This document shows, one piece after another, positions 41,295 to 50,591 of a stretch of DNA of 64,000 nucleotides. The position numbers and the translations under genes were made by a program. Each line of letters starts with the position of its first letter. Position 1 is the stretch's first letter. The stretch lies in the NCBI RefSeq assembly GCF_012933445.1, contig NZ_JABBNC010000023.1:92049-156048 (forward strand). Direction: 5' to 3'. The notes beneath the pieces were generated by a model. It made no database searches and was not told the DNA's origin. It saw only the letters and a program-made list of their open reading frames with translations. The DNA is from Actinoplanes sp. TBRC 11911. GTDB lineage: Bacteria > Actinomycetota > Actinomycetes > Mycobacteriales > Micromonosporaceae.

Positions 41295-41519
41295 TCAGCG
41301 GGTGGTGAAGCCGAACGGGCGGTTGCTCGACTCGGCGATCTCCACATACGCCACCTTGGCGATCGGGATGATCACCTTGCGGCCCTTCTCATCCGTGAGC
41401 GACAGCACGCTGTCCTTGGCCATCGCCTCGGCAACGGCCTGCTCGACCTCCGCCGGGGTCTGAGCGCTCTCCAGCACCAGCTCACGCGGCGTGTGCTGCA
41501 CGCCGATCTTGACCTCCAC
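41295..41519 (-). CDS. DUF3107 protein
   Basis: 74-residue protein matching the actinobacterial DUF3107 family (TB9.4 type): EVKIGVQHTPRELVLESAQ at the start, AVAEAMAKDSVLSLTDEKGRKVIIPIAKVAYVEIAE at the end. Predicted beta-alpha fold; function unknown. GTG start at 41519 has GGGAGGG upstream. Conserved neighbour of the TetR gene and the DEAD helicase in actinobacteria, which supports identification. Confidence 0.9.
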   Translation of the reverse strand: MEVKIGVQHTPRELVLESAQTPAEVEQAVAEAMAKDSVLSLTDEKGRKVIIPIAKVAYVEIAESSNRPFGFTTR

Positions 41520-41554
41520 GGGGCCCTCCCTCTTCGCGTGTTACCGCCTGAAGG

Positions 41555-42214
41555 TTATCCGATTTCAGCGGGTGTTCCGCCTGTTGCGCTGCCCTGCAGG
41601 GGGAAGCTGGCGATCCCGCGCCAGATCAGCGCAGCTACGAGCGCTTCGGCTTCAGCTCTGGGCGTACGCCGGCCGTTCGCCAGCCAGAACTGGGCGGACT
41701 GCCCGCAGGCGCCGACCAGGGCGGACGCGAGCAGCTCGGCGGCCGACGATTCCTGGTTCGTGTCCGAGATGATGGTGTCGGTGACGGCCGCGATGCAGCC
41801 CTGCTCGACGCGCTCCATGCGCTGGCGGACCTGCGGGTCGTTGCGCAGGTCGGACTCGAAGACCAGCCGGAAGGCTTCGCTCTCGTGGTCCATGAAGTCG
41901 AAGTACGCCCGGACGGCGCCCTTGACGCGCTCCTTGTTGTCGCTGGTGGAGTGCATCGCGTCCTGCACCTTGGCGATGATGGCGTCGCAGTGGGTGTCGA
42001 GCAAAGCCAGATAAAGCTCGAGTTTTCCCGGAAAATGTTGATAAAGGACCGGCTTGGACACTCCGGCCCGCTCGGCGATGTCATCCATCGCGGCGGCGTG
42101 GTAGCCCTGGGCTACGAAGATCTGCTGAGCCGCTGCCAAGAGCTGCTTGCGGCGTGCGGAACGCGGCAGACGGGTGGGACGAGCCGTCTGTGCTCCGCCG
42201 GACGCAGCGGTCAT
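41555..42214 (-). CDS. TetR family regulator
   Basis: 219-residue TetR repressor. HTH at about 20-65 (RRKQLLAAAQQIFVAQGYHAAAMDDIAERAGVSKPVLYQHFPGKLELY), then a helical ligand domain. Start ATG 42214 has AGGAGG eleven bases upstream; an in-frame start at 42298 adds 28 unsupported residues. Precedes the DUF3107 gene by 35 bp on the same strand, an arrangement kept in mycobacteria (Rv3208/Rv3208A). Divergent from the Pro-rich protein gene. Confidence 0.92.
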   Translation of the reverse strand: MTAASGGAQTARPTRLPRSARRKQLLAAAQQIFVAQGYHAAAMDDIAERAGVSKPVLYQHFPGKLELYLALLDTHCDAIIAKVQDAMHSTSDNKERVKGAVRAYFDFMDHESEAFRLVFESDLRNDPQVRQRMERVEQGCIAAVTDTIISDTNQESSAAELLASALVGACGQSAQFWLANGRRTPRAEAEALVAALIWRGIASFPLQGSATGGTPAEIG

Positions 42215-42372
42215 CTTTATGAACCTCCTGGGGGTCGTCCCCGGGTCAGCCGGCGCGTGGTTTGCCCGGATCGGCGCTTGTCGCGGTCGGATGAGCAATT
42301 GTCCCGACGCTGCAACTTATCGCCACTGCCCCCACACGGTAGCCTCAGCGGGGGCGGAGCGAGGAGCACGCG

Positions 42373-44187
42373 GTGGATGAATCAGGGCATTCCGGAGACA
42401 CTGGGCCCGCTGACAGCGAGAACAGTGCCGATACGCGTGAGCGCGTTCGGGTGAACGGCTGGGTCACGCCGGATAGTCCTTGGTCCCCCGCTGCTCCGCC
42501 GCCGAACGCGGAGGACGACGTCCCCTCGTGGCGCCGCCCGACCGGCGAGAGCCGGTTGTTCCCGCGCAGCCAGACCTTCCCGACATCGGCCCAGCCCGCC
42601 TCCGCCGTGCCCGCCCCGCCGCCGCCCGGCTTCGTGGACGCGGACACCGGCGACAAGGCCGAGCGCTGGCCGGAGACCCGGCCGCGCTATTCCGACCTGC
42701 TGGCCCACCTGTCGCCACCGGGCGGTGAGCCCGCGCGTCCACCCGCGCCACGGGCCGCACCGGTCGCGACTCAAGATCCGGGGATGCGCGGCTACGACGT
42801 GCCGACGCCGAACAGTGCGCCCCCTTTTCCGTACGAGGGGGACCTCGAGGACACGTCCCCGCCGGCTCCGACGCAGCGTGCCGCCGTGCCGCTGGTGCGT
42901 CCCGCCGCCCCCGGGGGCCGCCGCCCGGACTGGAATTCGTCCGACGCCGACTCCGCGCGGCACGCTCTCAGTACGACAACTCAGGGAATGCCGCACGTGG
43001 ATCAACCCTCCGACGAGGCGGCGCCGGCGCGTCCGGCTTACGATCCGTCCAGCTTTCCGCGCCGGGTGTCCTACGAGCCCGCACCCGCAGCGGACGGCTC
43101 GGAGTACGCCCAGCCCGCGGCGTACGCCGCTTTCAATCGTGGTGCCGACGCGAATGACCCGCGACCGGCCGACCCGAGTACGCGGGTGCTTCCCCAGCGC
43201 GTGCCGGCCCAGCCGGACGTGCCCAAGGTTCCGGAGCCACCCTTGGTGGAGCCCACGGCCGAGACCCCCCAGCTCGCCCGGATAGCGACGCACCTGCGTC
43301 GCGGCACCGCCCTGCCCGTCCAGGACCGGCAGGAGGGCTTTGACGTGCAGGCGATCCTGGCTGCCGTTCGCGAGGTGGCCGGCGTGCGCGACGCGTCGCT
43401 GCGCACCACCCCGGCCGGCGCGCACAGCCTGCGCCTCGATCTCTCCGAGGGCGCCGACTCCGCCGAGGTGAGCCGCCGGGTCGCCCGCCTGCTCTCGGAG
43501 CGGATGGGGCTGGACGCCGCGATGCAGGGCGACATGCTGATGCCGCCGCCGATGCCGCCCGTGCGTGCCGACCGGCCCCCGGCGCAGCGGCTCCCACCCC
43601 CGCCACCGGCAGCGGCACCGGCCCCGCCGGTCGAGCGGCCCCGCCAGATCTCGTCACCTCCGGCCCCGGTCGTCGACCCGCCCATGCCGGAGCGGCGCAA
43701 ACTCGAGCCGACCGGCGCCGTCGATCTCGCCGAGGCGGAACCGGCGCAACCCCGTCCGCTCTTCCCCGCCGAACACCCCGGCCCCCGCGTCGTCATCGAG
43801 AACGTGCAGGTCAACACGTACGGCACGGACGCCCATGTGGAGGTCCGGCTGTCCGTCGGCGATCGCGTCGCGGCGGGCTCGGCGAGCGGCCCCGCGGTCG
43901 ACGGCTTCCTGCTGCGGCTGTGCGCGGTCGCCACGGCCGGCGCGGTCGACGAGCTGCTGTCCACCTCGACGCATCCGGACGGCCCGGCCCGATGCTTCGT
44001 CGAGCACGCGGCCGCGGTGCCGTTCGGCGCCAGTCAGGTCGCCGTCGTCGTGCTGCTGCTGTCCTGCAACGGCTGGGTCGAGCAGCTGGCCGGTTCGGCC
44101 GTGGTGACCAGCGACGACCGGCACGCGATGGTGCGCGCGACGTTGGCGGCGGTCAATCGGAGGCTTGAGGCACTCTTGTCGCGATGA
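42373..44187 (+). CDS. Pro-rich protein with two small conserved domains, unknown function
   Basis: 604 residues. Residues 1-310 are mostly disordered, Pro/Ala/Asp-rich (many PPPP and SAP runs). A folded segment about 315-375 (GFDVQAILAAVREVAGVRDASLRTTPAGAHSLRLDLSEGA...) has an alternating beta-alpha-beta pattern. Another Pro-rich linker follows, then a C-terminal domain (about 470-604) beginning PRVVIENVQVNTYGTDAHVEVRLSVG. The latter resembles secretion-system or cytoskeleton-associated modules but I cannot name it. GTG start with AGCGAGGAGC upstream. Ends in an ATGA overlap with the hydrolase gene. Function unknown. Confidence 0.72.
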   Translation: MDESGHSGDTGPADSENSADTRERVRVNGWVTPDSPWSPAAPPPNAEDDVPSWRRPTGESRLFPRSQTFPTSAQPASAVPAPPPPGFVDADTGDKAERWPETRPRYSDLLAHLSPPGGEPARPPAPRAAPVATQDPGMRGYDVPTPNSAPPFPYEGDLEDTSPPAPTQRAAVPLVRPAAPGGRRPDWNSSDADSARHALSTTTQGMPHVDQPSDEAAPARPAYDPSSFPRRVSYEPAPAADGSEYAQPAAYAAFNRGADANDPRPADPSTRVLPQRVPAQPDVPKVPEPPLVEPTAETPQLARIATHLRRGTALPVQDRQEGFDVQAILAAVREVAGVRDASLRTTPAGAHSLRLDLSEGADSAEVSRRVARLLSERMGLDAAMQGDMLMPPPMPPVRADRPPAQRLPPPPPAAAPAPPVERPRQISSPPAPVVDPPMPERRKLEPTGAVDLAEAEPAQPRPLFPAEHPGPRVVIENVQVNTYGTDAHVEVRLSVGDRVAAGSASGPAVDGFLLRLCAVATAGAVDELLSTSTHPDGPARCFVEHAAAVPFGASQVAVVVLLLSCNGWVEQLAGSAVVTSDDRHAMVRATLAAVNRRLEALLSR

Positions 44188-45137
44188 GAGGTGCCGTTCT
44201 CGCCGACGACAGCGTCTTACTGCCGGACGGCGACATCCCACCACCGTGGCCGGTGCGGCGAGTCACCGTCGACGGGGCGATGCTGCACGTCCGGGACACC
44301 CCGGCGACGGCAGCGGGCGCGGAACCGGCCGTCTACGTGCACGGACTCGGCGGCTCGTCGCAGAACTTCACCGACGTGGCCGGGCTGTTAGCCGACCGCT
44401 TCGACGCGCAGGCGGTCGATCTGCCCGGTTTCGGATACAGCGATCCCAGCCCGCGCTATTCGATCGCGGCGTTCGCGGCGGCGCTGATCCGCTACCTCGA
44501 CCACGACGCGCGCGGTCCGGTCCACCTCGTCGGCAACTCGCTGGGCGGCACCATCTCGGTCCGGGTCGCCGCGCTGCGCCCCGATCTGGTCCGCACCCTC
44601 ACGCTGATCTCGCCGGCCATGCCGTTCCTCGACCCGAGGCGTACCGCCCATTTCCCGGTTTTGCCGTTGCTCGCGTTACCCCGGGCCGAGCGGCTGATCG
44701 CGTGGGCGATGAACCGGGTCACCGTCGAGGAGATGGCCGAGCAGGTCCTGCAGTCCTGCTTCGGCGATACGCGACGGGTCAGCGCGCAGCGACGGGCCGA
44801 GGCGATGGAGGAGATCCGGCTGCGGTACACGGTGGCGCACTACCCCAAGGCGTACCTGGGAACCCTCCGGGGGCTGGTGTCCAGCTTCCTGCGGGCGTAC
44901 CTGCCGGGGGCGAACTCGCACTGGCGGCTGGCCGCGCGCGTGCAGGCACCGACGCTGGTCATCGGCGGTCTCACCGACAAGCTGATCGATCCCCGGGTGC
45001 CGTTCCAGGTGGCCCGGGTGATCCCGGACAGCCGGCTGCTGATCCTGCCGGGCGTCGGCCACGTCGCTCAGATGGAAGTTCCGCGCCTGGTCGCGCGGGC
45101 CATTGTGGGCATGTTGACCGAGCCGGCACTTGTTTGA
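44184..45137 (+). CDS. Alpha/beta hydrolase
   Basis: 317-residue hydrolase. Oxyanion HG (YVHGLGGSSQN, 51-61), nucleophile Ser119 in LVGNSLGG, late Asp in VIGGLTDKLIDP and His in GVGHVAQMEVP. Fits esterase/lipase-like or epoxide-hydrolase-like enzymes; substrate unknown. ATG 44184 overlaps the stop of the Pro-rich gene by 4 bp, so translation is coupled. Two TTA codons (44388, 44676). Mycobacterial relatives occur close to the MoeZ block. Confidence 0.88.
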   Translation: MRGAVLADDSVLLPDGDIPPPWPVRRVTVDGAMLHVRDTPATAAGAEPAVYVHGLGGSSQNFTDVAGLLADRFDAQAVDLPGFGYSDPSPRYSIAAFAAALIRYLDHDARGPVHLVGNSLGGTISVRVAALRPDLVRTLTLISPAMPFLDPRRTAHFPVLPLLALPRAERLIAWAMNRVTVEEMAEQVLQSCFGDTRRVSAQRRAEAMEEIRLRYTVAHYPKAYLGTLRGLVSSFLRAYLPGANSHWRLAARVQAPTLVIGGLTDKLIDPRVPFQVARVIPDSRLLILPGVGHVAQMEVPRLVARAIVGMLTEPALV

Positions 45138-45192
45138 TCCGCGAAGTTAAAACGCTGCGAGATTCACCGGATCGTGGCAAATTCGGGGTGTC

Positions 45193-45987
45193 ATGGCGAC
45201 CATCCGGCCGCGTGCCGCCACCTCACCGCGGCGATCCGCTTCCGCGGCGTCGGCGTATCCCCGCCGGGCCATGATCGTGATGCTCCTGATGATCGCGCTG
45301 CTGGCGGCCGGCGAGGTGGTGCACACCGATCCGAAGCTGCAGTCGCGCTCCGAGGTCACCCCCCAAGATCCAACCCCGTCTCCCGTACGCGTCGCCGCCG
45401 CCCCCGTGCTCCCGATCGGCCCCGGCACCAGCGGCCGATTCGCGTACGCCCCCGGCTACGGCCCGGTCCTCGGCACCGCCGGCAAGATCCGCCGCTACCG
45501 GGTCGCGGTCGAGCTGCCCGCCTCGGGTTCGCTGGCGGCCGGCTTCGCGTACGAGGTGGACCGGGTGCTCGGCGACCCGCGCGGCTGGATCGCTGCCCGG
45601 GATGTCCGGCTGCGGCGGGTACCCCACACGGCGTACGCGGAATTCACGATCTTTCTCGCCTCAGCCGGCACCTCGCGGCGCATGTGCTCGCAGGGCGGGC
45701 TGGACACCGGCGGCTACACGTCGTGCCGCCTGCCCGGCCGGGTGATCATCAACGGCGCCCGGTGGCACGGCGCCGTCGCGGGATACGGCGCGCCGCTCGG
45801 CACGTACCGCGCCTACGCGGTGAACCACGAGGTCGGCCACCAGCTCGGACACGGTCACGAGGGGTGCCCCGGCCGCGGTCGCCCGGCACCCGTGATGATG
45901 CAGCAGACGTACGGTCTGGAAGGCTGTACCCCGAACCCGTGGCCTTACCTGAAGGGCCGCCGATACGCCGGCCCGCCGGTCGGGTGA
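45193..45987 (+). CDS. DUF3152 exported metzincin-like protein
   Basis: 264-residue membrane-anchored or secreted protein of the DUF3152 family. One helix at about 27-43 follows a basic N-terminus. The domain (about 75-255) contains the zinc-protease motif HEVGHQLGHGH (212-222, HExxHxxGxxH) and a downstream Met235 in PVMMQQ, the Met-turn of metzincins. Four Cys likely form disulfides. It is therefore a candidate cell-surface metalloprotease, although family members have no known substrate. Conserved next to moeZ in actinobacteria. Confidence 0.88.
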   Translation: MATIRPRAATSPRRSASAASAYPRRAMIVMLLMIALLAAGEVVHTDPKLQSRSEVTPQDPTPSPVRVAAAPVLPIGPGTSGRFAYAPGYGPVLGTAGKIRRYRVAVELPASGSLAAGFAYEVDRVLGDPRGWIAARDVRLRRVPHTAYAEFTIFLASAGTSRRMCSQGGLDTGGYTSCRLPGRVIINGARWHGAVAGYGAPLGTYRAYAVNHEVGHQLGHGHEGCPGRGRPAPVMMQQTYGLEGCTPNPWPYLKGRRYAGPPVG

Positions 45988-46074
45988 AATCCCGGTGGTA
46001 AACGTCATGGCCGTCACGGGTGGAATCGAGTGACAATGGGGTCCGATCCTTACCGTCAACCCGGGGAGTAAAAC

Positions 46075-47256
46075 GTGGCTTTCCCCCCGCTCGTCGAGCC
46101 GGCCGCTGACCTGTCGGTCGACGAGATCCGCCGCTACTCGCGGCACCTGATCATCCCGGACGTCGGCATGGACGGTCAGAAACGGCTGAAGAACGCCAAG
46201 GTGCTCGTCGTGGGCGCCGGTGGCCTCGGCTCGCCGGCCTTGCTCTACCTGGCCGCGGCCGGGGTGGGCACGCTCGGCATCGTCGAGTTCGACACGGTCG
46301 ACGAGTCGAACCTGCAGCGCCAGATCATCCACGGCGTCTCCGACATCGGCCGCCCCAAGGCCGAGTCCGCGGCGGAGAGCATTCGCGAGATCAACCCGCT
46401 GGTGAACGTGGTCATTCACGACACCGCGCTGGACCGCGACAACGTCCGCGACATCTTCAGCCAGTACGACCTGATCGTCGACGGCACCGACAACTTCGCG
46501 ACGCGGTACATGGTGAACGACGCCGCCGTGCTGCTCGGCAAGCCGTACGTCTGGGGTTCGATCTACCGTTTCGACGGCCAGGCCTCCGTCTTCTGGGAGG
46601 AGCACGGTCCCTGCTACCGCTGCCTCTACCCGGAGCCCCCGCCGCCCGGCATGGTGCCGAGCTGCGCCGAGGGCGGCGTCCTCGGCGTGCTCTGCGCGTC
46701 GATCGGGTCGATCCAGGTCAACGAGGCGATCAAGCTGCTCACCGGCATCGGCGAGCCGCTGGTCGGCAAGCTGATGGTCTACGACGCCCTGGAGATGGAG
46801 TACCGCAAGATCAACGTCCGTAAGGACCCGAACTGCGCGCTCTGCGGCGACAACCCGACGGTCACCGACCTCCTCGAGGACTACGAGGACTTCTGCGGCG
46901 CGGTCTCGCAGGAGGCGCAGGACGCCGTCGTCAACTCGACGATCACCGCCCAGGAGCTCAAGGACTGGCAGGACACCGGCAAGGACCTGTTCCTCGTCGA
47001 CGTCCGCGAGCCCGCCGAGTACGAGATCGCCGCGATCCCGGGTTCCACGCTGATCCCGAAGGGCGAGATCCTCTCCGGCGAGGCGCTGTCCCGCTTCCCG
47101 CAGGACCGGCAGATCGTCCTGCACTGCAAGTCGGGCGTGCGGTCCGCGGAGGCGCTCGCGGCGCTGAAGATGGCCGGCTTCAAGGACGCCGTGCACCTCC
47201 AGGGCGGCATCCTGTCCTGGATCAACACGGTCGACCCGTCGTTGCCGTCGTACTGA
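46075..47256 (+). CDS. moeZ: Adenylyltransferase/sulfurtransferase MoeZ
   Basis: 393-residue two-domain enzyme that activates sulfur-carrier proteins. MoeB/ThiF adenylylating domain about 15-260: nucleotide loop VVGAGGLGSPAL, DTVDESNLQRQ, DGTDNFATRY, and paired Cys motifs CYRCLYP and CALCGD for zinc. Rhodanese domain about 280-393 with active-site Cys in LHCKSGVRSAEAL, which carries the persulfide. In actinobacteria MoeZ serves thiamine, molybdopterin, cysteine (CysO) and some thio-natural products. GTG start after GGGGAG. A strong terminator follows. Confidence 0.95.
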   Translation: MAFPPLVEPAADLSVDEIRRYSRHLIIPDVGMDGQKRLKNAKVLVVGAGGLGSPALLYLAAAGVGTLGIVEFDTVDESNLQRQIIHGVSDIGRPKAESAAESIREINPLVNVVIHDTALDRDNVRDIFSQYDLIVDGTDNFATRYMVNDAAVLLGKPYVWGSIYRFDGQASVFWEEHGPCYRCLYPEPPPPGMVPSCAEGGVLGVLCASIGSIQVNEAIKLLTGIGEPLVGKLMVYDALEMEYRKINVRKDPNCALCGDNPTVTDLLEDYEDFCGAVSQEAQDAVVNSTITAQELKDWQDTGKDLFLVDVREPAEYEIAAIPGSTLIPKGEILSGEALSRFPQDRQIVLHCKSGVRSAEALAALKMAGFKDAVHLQGGILSWINTVDPSLPSY

Positions 47257-47263
47257 CCTGTTG

Positions 47264-47297
47264 ACGCTGGGGAGTCGCGCGAGCGGCTCCCCAGCGT
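47264..47297 (+). terminator. Terminator after moeZ
   Basis: ACGCTGGGGAG / CTCCCCAGCGT, an 11-bp perfect stem with a 12-base loop, 8 bp past the moeZ stop. No U-tract. Its position argues against the GTG at 47296 as a start for the next gene. Confidence 0.75.
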
Positions 47298-47358
47298 GAC
47301 GAAAGATTCACGTGAGACGGCACAGCGGAATGCGGAGCGGAACGGTAGCGTCACCGTC

Positions 47359-48165
47359 GTGGTAGATATCGACGCCGCGATAGGTTATGTCGTCGCACAC
47401 GGTGACCCCGTGGAGCGTGCGCGTCTGTCCTACCTGCGCACCGGTCAACGACCCGATCCCGAGATCATCGAGCGGATCGTGTCCACTCAGACCGAGTTCG
47501 GCGGCTGGCCCGCCTCCACCGAGGGTGACACCCCATCGGTGGACGCCACCTGCTTCCGGCTGAACGAGCTGGACGATCTCGGCGGCCTCGACGGCGAGCC
47601 GGTCGATCGCGCGCTCGCCTGGCTCGCCTCGGTGCAGCGCCCCGACGGCACCTGGCAGGAAGACGAGGCGCTGGCCGCCGAGGCACCGGACTGGGCGATG
47701 CCCGGCGATCCGGAGGCGACGCTCTACCAGACCGCGCTGGCCGGCTTCTGGCTCACCGTGGCCGAGGTCGAGCTGCATCCGCACCTCGACGTCCCGGCGC
47801 GTTACGGGCAGGCGCTCGGCAGCTCCGCGACGTGGCTGGTCAACCAGCTGCGCCCGGACGGCACCTGGCCGTCCTTTCTGGCCGCCGGGTGGCACGCCGC
47901 CGGGCTGCTGTACGGCCAGCAGTACTTCTACGAGTCGGCGCGGGTCCAGCTGGTGCTCGGCGACCGGCTCTCCGACATGTCCCCGGCCGACGTGGCGTCG
48001 ATGGCCGCGACCCTGCGCCGCGTCAACCTCGGCGACGACTGGCTGTTGCAGAGCGCGCGGAAGCGGCTCGCCGAGACGCAGCGTTCGGACGGCGGCTGGG
48101 ACAGCGCGGAAGGCCCGATCTTCGACGTGCACACGACGTTGACCGTGCTGCGTGCCTGCCGTTAG
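47359..48165 (+). CDS. Prenyltransferase/squalene-oxidase-repeat protein
   Basis: 268 residues after the preferred start. Alpha/alpha-toroid repeats of the terpene-cyclase/prenyltransferase type are recognisable by QTEFGGWPAS, QRPDGTWQED, LRPDGTWPSFLAAGWH and QRSDGGWDSAEGPIFDVHTT, the QxxxGxW motif. No DxDD cyclase motif seen, so cyclisation is not claimed; such short proteins are of unknown activity. GTG 47359 is chosen because TAGCGT lies 7 bases before it (same geometry as 24740); GTG 47296 falls on the moeZ terminator. The final bases overlap proA by 4 bp, convergent. Confidence 0.8.
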   Translation: MVDIDAAIGYVVAHGDPVERARLSYLRTGQRPDPEIIERIVSTQTEFGGWPASTEGDTPSVDATCFRLNELDDLGGLDGEPVDRALAWLASVQRPDGTWQEDEALAAEAPDWAMPGDPEATLYQTALAGFWLTVAEVELHPHLDVPARYGQALGSSATWLVNQLRPDGTWPSFLAAGWHAAGLLYGQQYFYESARVQLVLGDRLSDMSPADVASMAATLRRVNLGDDWLLQSARKRLAETQRSDGGWDSAEGPIFDVHTTLTVLRACR

Positions 48166-49406
48166 CGCGTCTGCCCATTCCCGGTGACGATGTACTTCGT
48201 CGAGGTCAGCTCCGGCAGACCCATCGGGCCGCGCGCGTGCAGCTTCTGGGTGCTGATGCCGATCTCGGCGCCGAAGCCGAATTCGCCGCCGTCGGTGAAC
48301 CGCGTCGACGCGTTGACCATGATGGCCGCCGCATCGACTCGCGAGGCGAAGCGCCGGGTCGCGGTGATCGACTCGCTGACGATCGCCTCGGTGTGGCCGG
48401 TGCCGTAGTGGCGGATGTGGTCAAGGGCGTCGTCGATCGAGTCGACCACCGCCACCGAGATGTCGGCGGACAGGTATTCCTTGCCCCAGTCCTCGTCCGT
48501 CGCCTCTTGCGCATCCTTCGCGTACGCCATGACCCGCGCGTCGCCGTGCACGGTGACCCCGGCATCGGCCAGCTCGGCGAGCACCAGCGGCAGGAACGCG
48601 TCGGCGATCTCCGCGTGCACGAGCAGCGACTCGGCCGTGTTGCAGGTGGACAGTCGCTGCGTCTTCGAGTTCATCGTGATCGCGAGCGCCTTCTCCAGGT
48701 CGGCGGCCGCATCCACGTACACGTGGCAGTTGCCGACCCCGGTCTCGATCACCGGGACCGTGGACTCCTCGACCACCGTCTTGATCAGCGACGCCCCGCC
48801 GCGCGGGATCAGGACGTCGACCAGCCCGCGCGCCCGCATCAGCTCCTTGACCGAGTCGCGGGTGCTGGCGTCGACGAGCTGCACCGCGTCGGCCGGCAGC
48901 CCGGCGTCGGCCACCGCCTTGCGCAGCACCGACACGATCGCCGCGTTCGAGCTGAGCGCCGAACCCGATCCGCGCAGCAACACGGCGTTGCCCGATTTGA
49001 GGCAGATGCCCGCGGCGTCCGCCGTCACGTTCGGCCGGCCCTCGTAGATGATGCCGACCACGCCGAACGGCACCCGCACCTGACGCAGCTCCAGCCCGTT
49101 GGCCAGCGCCGAGCCCCGCACCACGTCGCCGATCGGGTCGGGCAGCGCGGCGAGCTGGCGCAGCCCGTCGGCCATCGCCTCGATCCGCGACGGGGTCAGC
49201 GTCAGCCGGTCGATCATCGACTCGCTCTGCCCGTTCTCCCGGGCCGAGTTCACGTCGACGGCGTTGGCCGCCACGATGTCCTCGGTGCGCTCGACCAGGC
49301 GGTCCGCCATCAGGAGCAGCGCCCGATCCTTGTCCGCGCGGGTGGCCGCGCCGAGGTCGATGGCGGCCAGCCGGGCGTCGGCGGCCTGCTGCAGGACGGT
49401 TGTCAT
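48162..49406 (-). CDS. proA: Glutamate-5-semialdehyde (gamma-glutamyl phosphate) reductase
   Basis: 414-residue NADPH-dependent enzyme of proline biosynthesis, acting after ProB. Aldehyde-dehydrogenase fold with active-site Cys in QRLSTCNTAESLL (about 260), RVPFGVVGIIYEGRPNVTADAAG (about 105-127) and LRGSGSALSSN. Length matches the family (about 415-420). Lies 12 bp downstream of proB on the minus strand, forming a proBA operon. Start ATG 49406. Confidence 0.97.
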   Translation of the reverse strand: MTTVLQQAADARLAAIDLGAATRADKDRALLLMADRLVERTEDIVAANAVDVNSARENGQSESMIDRLTLTPSRIEAMADGLRQLAALPDPIGDVVRGSALANGLELRQVRVPFGVVGIIYEGRPNVTADAAGICLKSGNAVLLRGSGSALSSNAAIVSVLRKAVADAGLPADAVQLVDASTRDSVKELMRARGLVDVLIPRGGASLIKTVVEESTVPVIETGVGNCHVYVDAAADLEKALAITMNSKTQRLSTCNTAESLLVHAEIADAFLPLVLAELADAGVTVHGDARVMAYAKDAQEATDEDWGKEYLSADISVAVVDSIDDALDHIRHYGTGHTEAIVSESITATRRFASRVDAAAIMVNASTRFTDGGEFGFGAEIGISTQKLHARGPMGLPELTSTKYIVTGNGQTR

Positions 49407-49418
49407 GGTGATCCCTTG

Positions 49419-50534
49419 TCAAAGGAGGACGAGGTCGTCGCGGTGGACGACCTCTCGTTCATATCCTGGACCGAGCGTCGCGGCCAACTCGGGCGTCGAG
49501 CGTCCCAGCAGCGCGGGCAGCTCGACCGCGTCGTAGTTGACCAGGCCGCGGGCCACCGGCGCGCCGGAATCCGCGTCGACGAGATCCACCGGGTCGCCGG
49601 CCGCGAACGAGCCGTCCACCGCGGTGATGCCGGCGGGCAGCAGCGACTTGCGCCGGGAGACCACGGCCACCACCGCGCCCGGATCGAGGTGCAGGCGGCC
49701 GCGCGGCTCGGTGGCGTGCGCGAGCCAGAAAAGCCGCGCGGCCGGCCTTTTCGCCACGCCCTGGAAGAGCGTTCCGACGTCGTCCCCGGCCAGCGCCTTC
49801 GCCGCGTTCTCGGCGGAGGTCAGCACGACCGGGATGCCGAAACCGGTGGCGATCCGCGCGGCCTCGACCTTGGTCACCATGCCCCCGGTACCGATCTTCG
49901 ACTTGCTGGGCGTGGCGATGTTGATCCCGTTCAGGGCGCTTTCGCTTTCCACGTACGGGATCTTGCGGGAGGCCGGGTCGGACGGGCTGCCCGTGTAGAG
50001 CGCGTCCACATCGGAGAGCATCAGCAGCAGGTCGGCGTCGACCAGCGCGGCGACCAGGGCGGCCAGCCGGTCGTTGTCGCCGAACCTGATCTCCTCGGTG
50101 GCGACCGTGTCGTTCTCGTTCACGATCGGCACCGCGTGCAGGTCGAGCAGCTTGCGCAGGGTCCGGTACGCGTTGCGGTAGTGCGCCCGGCGGGTCACGT
50201 CGTCGACGGTGAGCAGCACCTGGCCGACGGTCAGGCCGTGCCGCGCGAAGCCGCTCGCGTAACGGCCGATCAGCAGGCCCTGGCCCACGCTCGCGGCCGC
50301 CTGCTGGGTGGCCAGGTCGCGCGGTCGCTTGCTCAGCCGCAGCGGGGCCAGCCCGGCGGCGATCGCCCCGCTGGACACCAGCACCACTTCACGGCCGTCG
50401 GTCGCCAGGCCACCGAGCACGTCGACCAGGGTGTCGACGCGTTGTTCGTCGATGCCGCCGGAGGCCGTGGTCAGCGACGACGAGCCGACCTTGATCACTA
50501 TCCGGCGTGCACCGGTTACTCCATCGCGCACCAC
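49419..50534 (-). CDS. proB: Glutamate 5-kinase
   Basis: 371-residue amino-acid kinase for the first step of proline synthesis. AAK domain about 10-260: IVIKVGSSSLTT, VLVSSGAIAAG, NENDTVATEEIRFGDNDRLAALVAALVDADLLLMLSDVDALYT, and GTGGMVTKVEAA; C-terminal PUA domain about 280-371 with DPGAVVAVVSRRKSLLPAGI. Start taken at GTG 50534 (VVRDGVTGARRIVIK); GTG 50531 is equally possible, and the frame is open upstream to 50861 only because it reads through the divergent alkyltransferase-like gene. Followed by proA. Confidence 0.96.
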   Translation of the reverse strand: MVRDGVTGARRIVIKVGSSSLTTASGGIDEQRVDTLVDVLGGLATDGREVVLVSSGAIAAGLAPLRLSKRPRDLATQQAAASVGQGLLIGRYASGFARHGLTVGQVLLTVDDVTRRAHYRNAYRTLRKLLDLHAVPIVNENDTVATEEIRFGDNDRLAALVAALVDADLLLMLSDVDALYTGSPSDPASRKIPYVESESALNGINIATPSKSKIGTGGMVTKVEAARIATGFGIPVVLTSAENAAKALAGDDVGTLFQGVAKRPAARLFWLAHATEPRGRLHLDPGAVVAVVSRRKSLLPAGITAVDGSFAAGDPVDLVDADSGAPVARGLVNYDAVELPALLGRSTPELAATLGPGYEREVVHRDDLVLL

Positions 50535-50591
50535 GCCATTGTGCTCGGGCGGGGCGGACGGACGCGGCCGAGATCCCATATCGTGGCCGGG

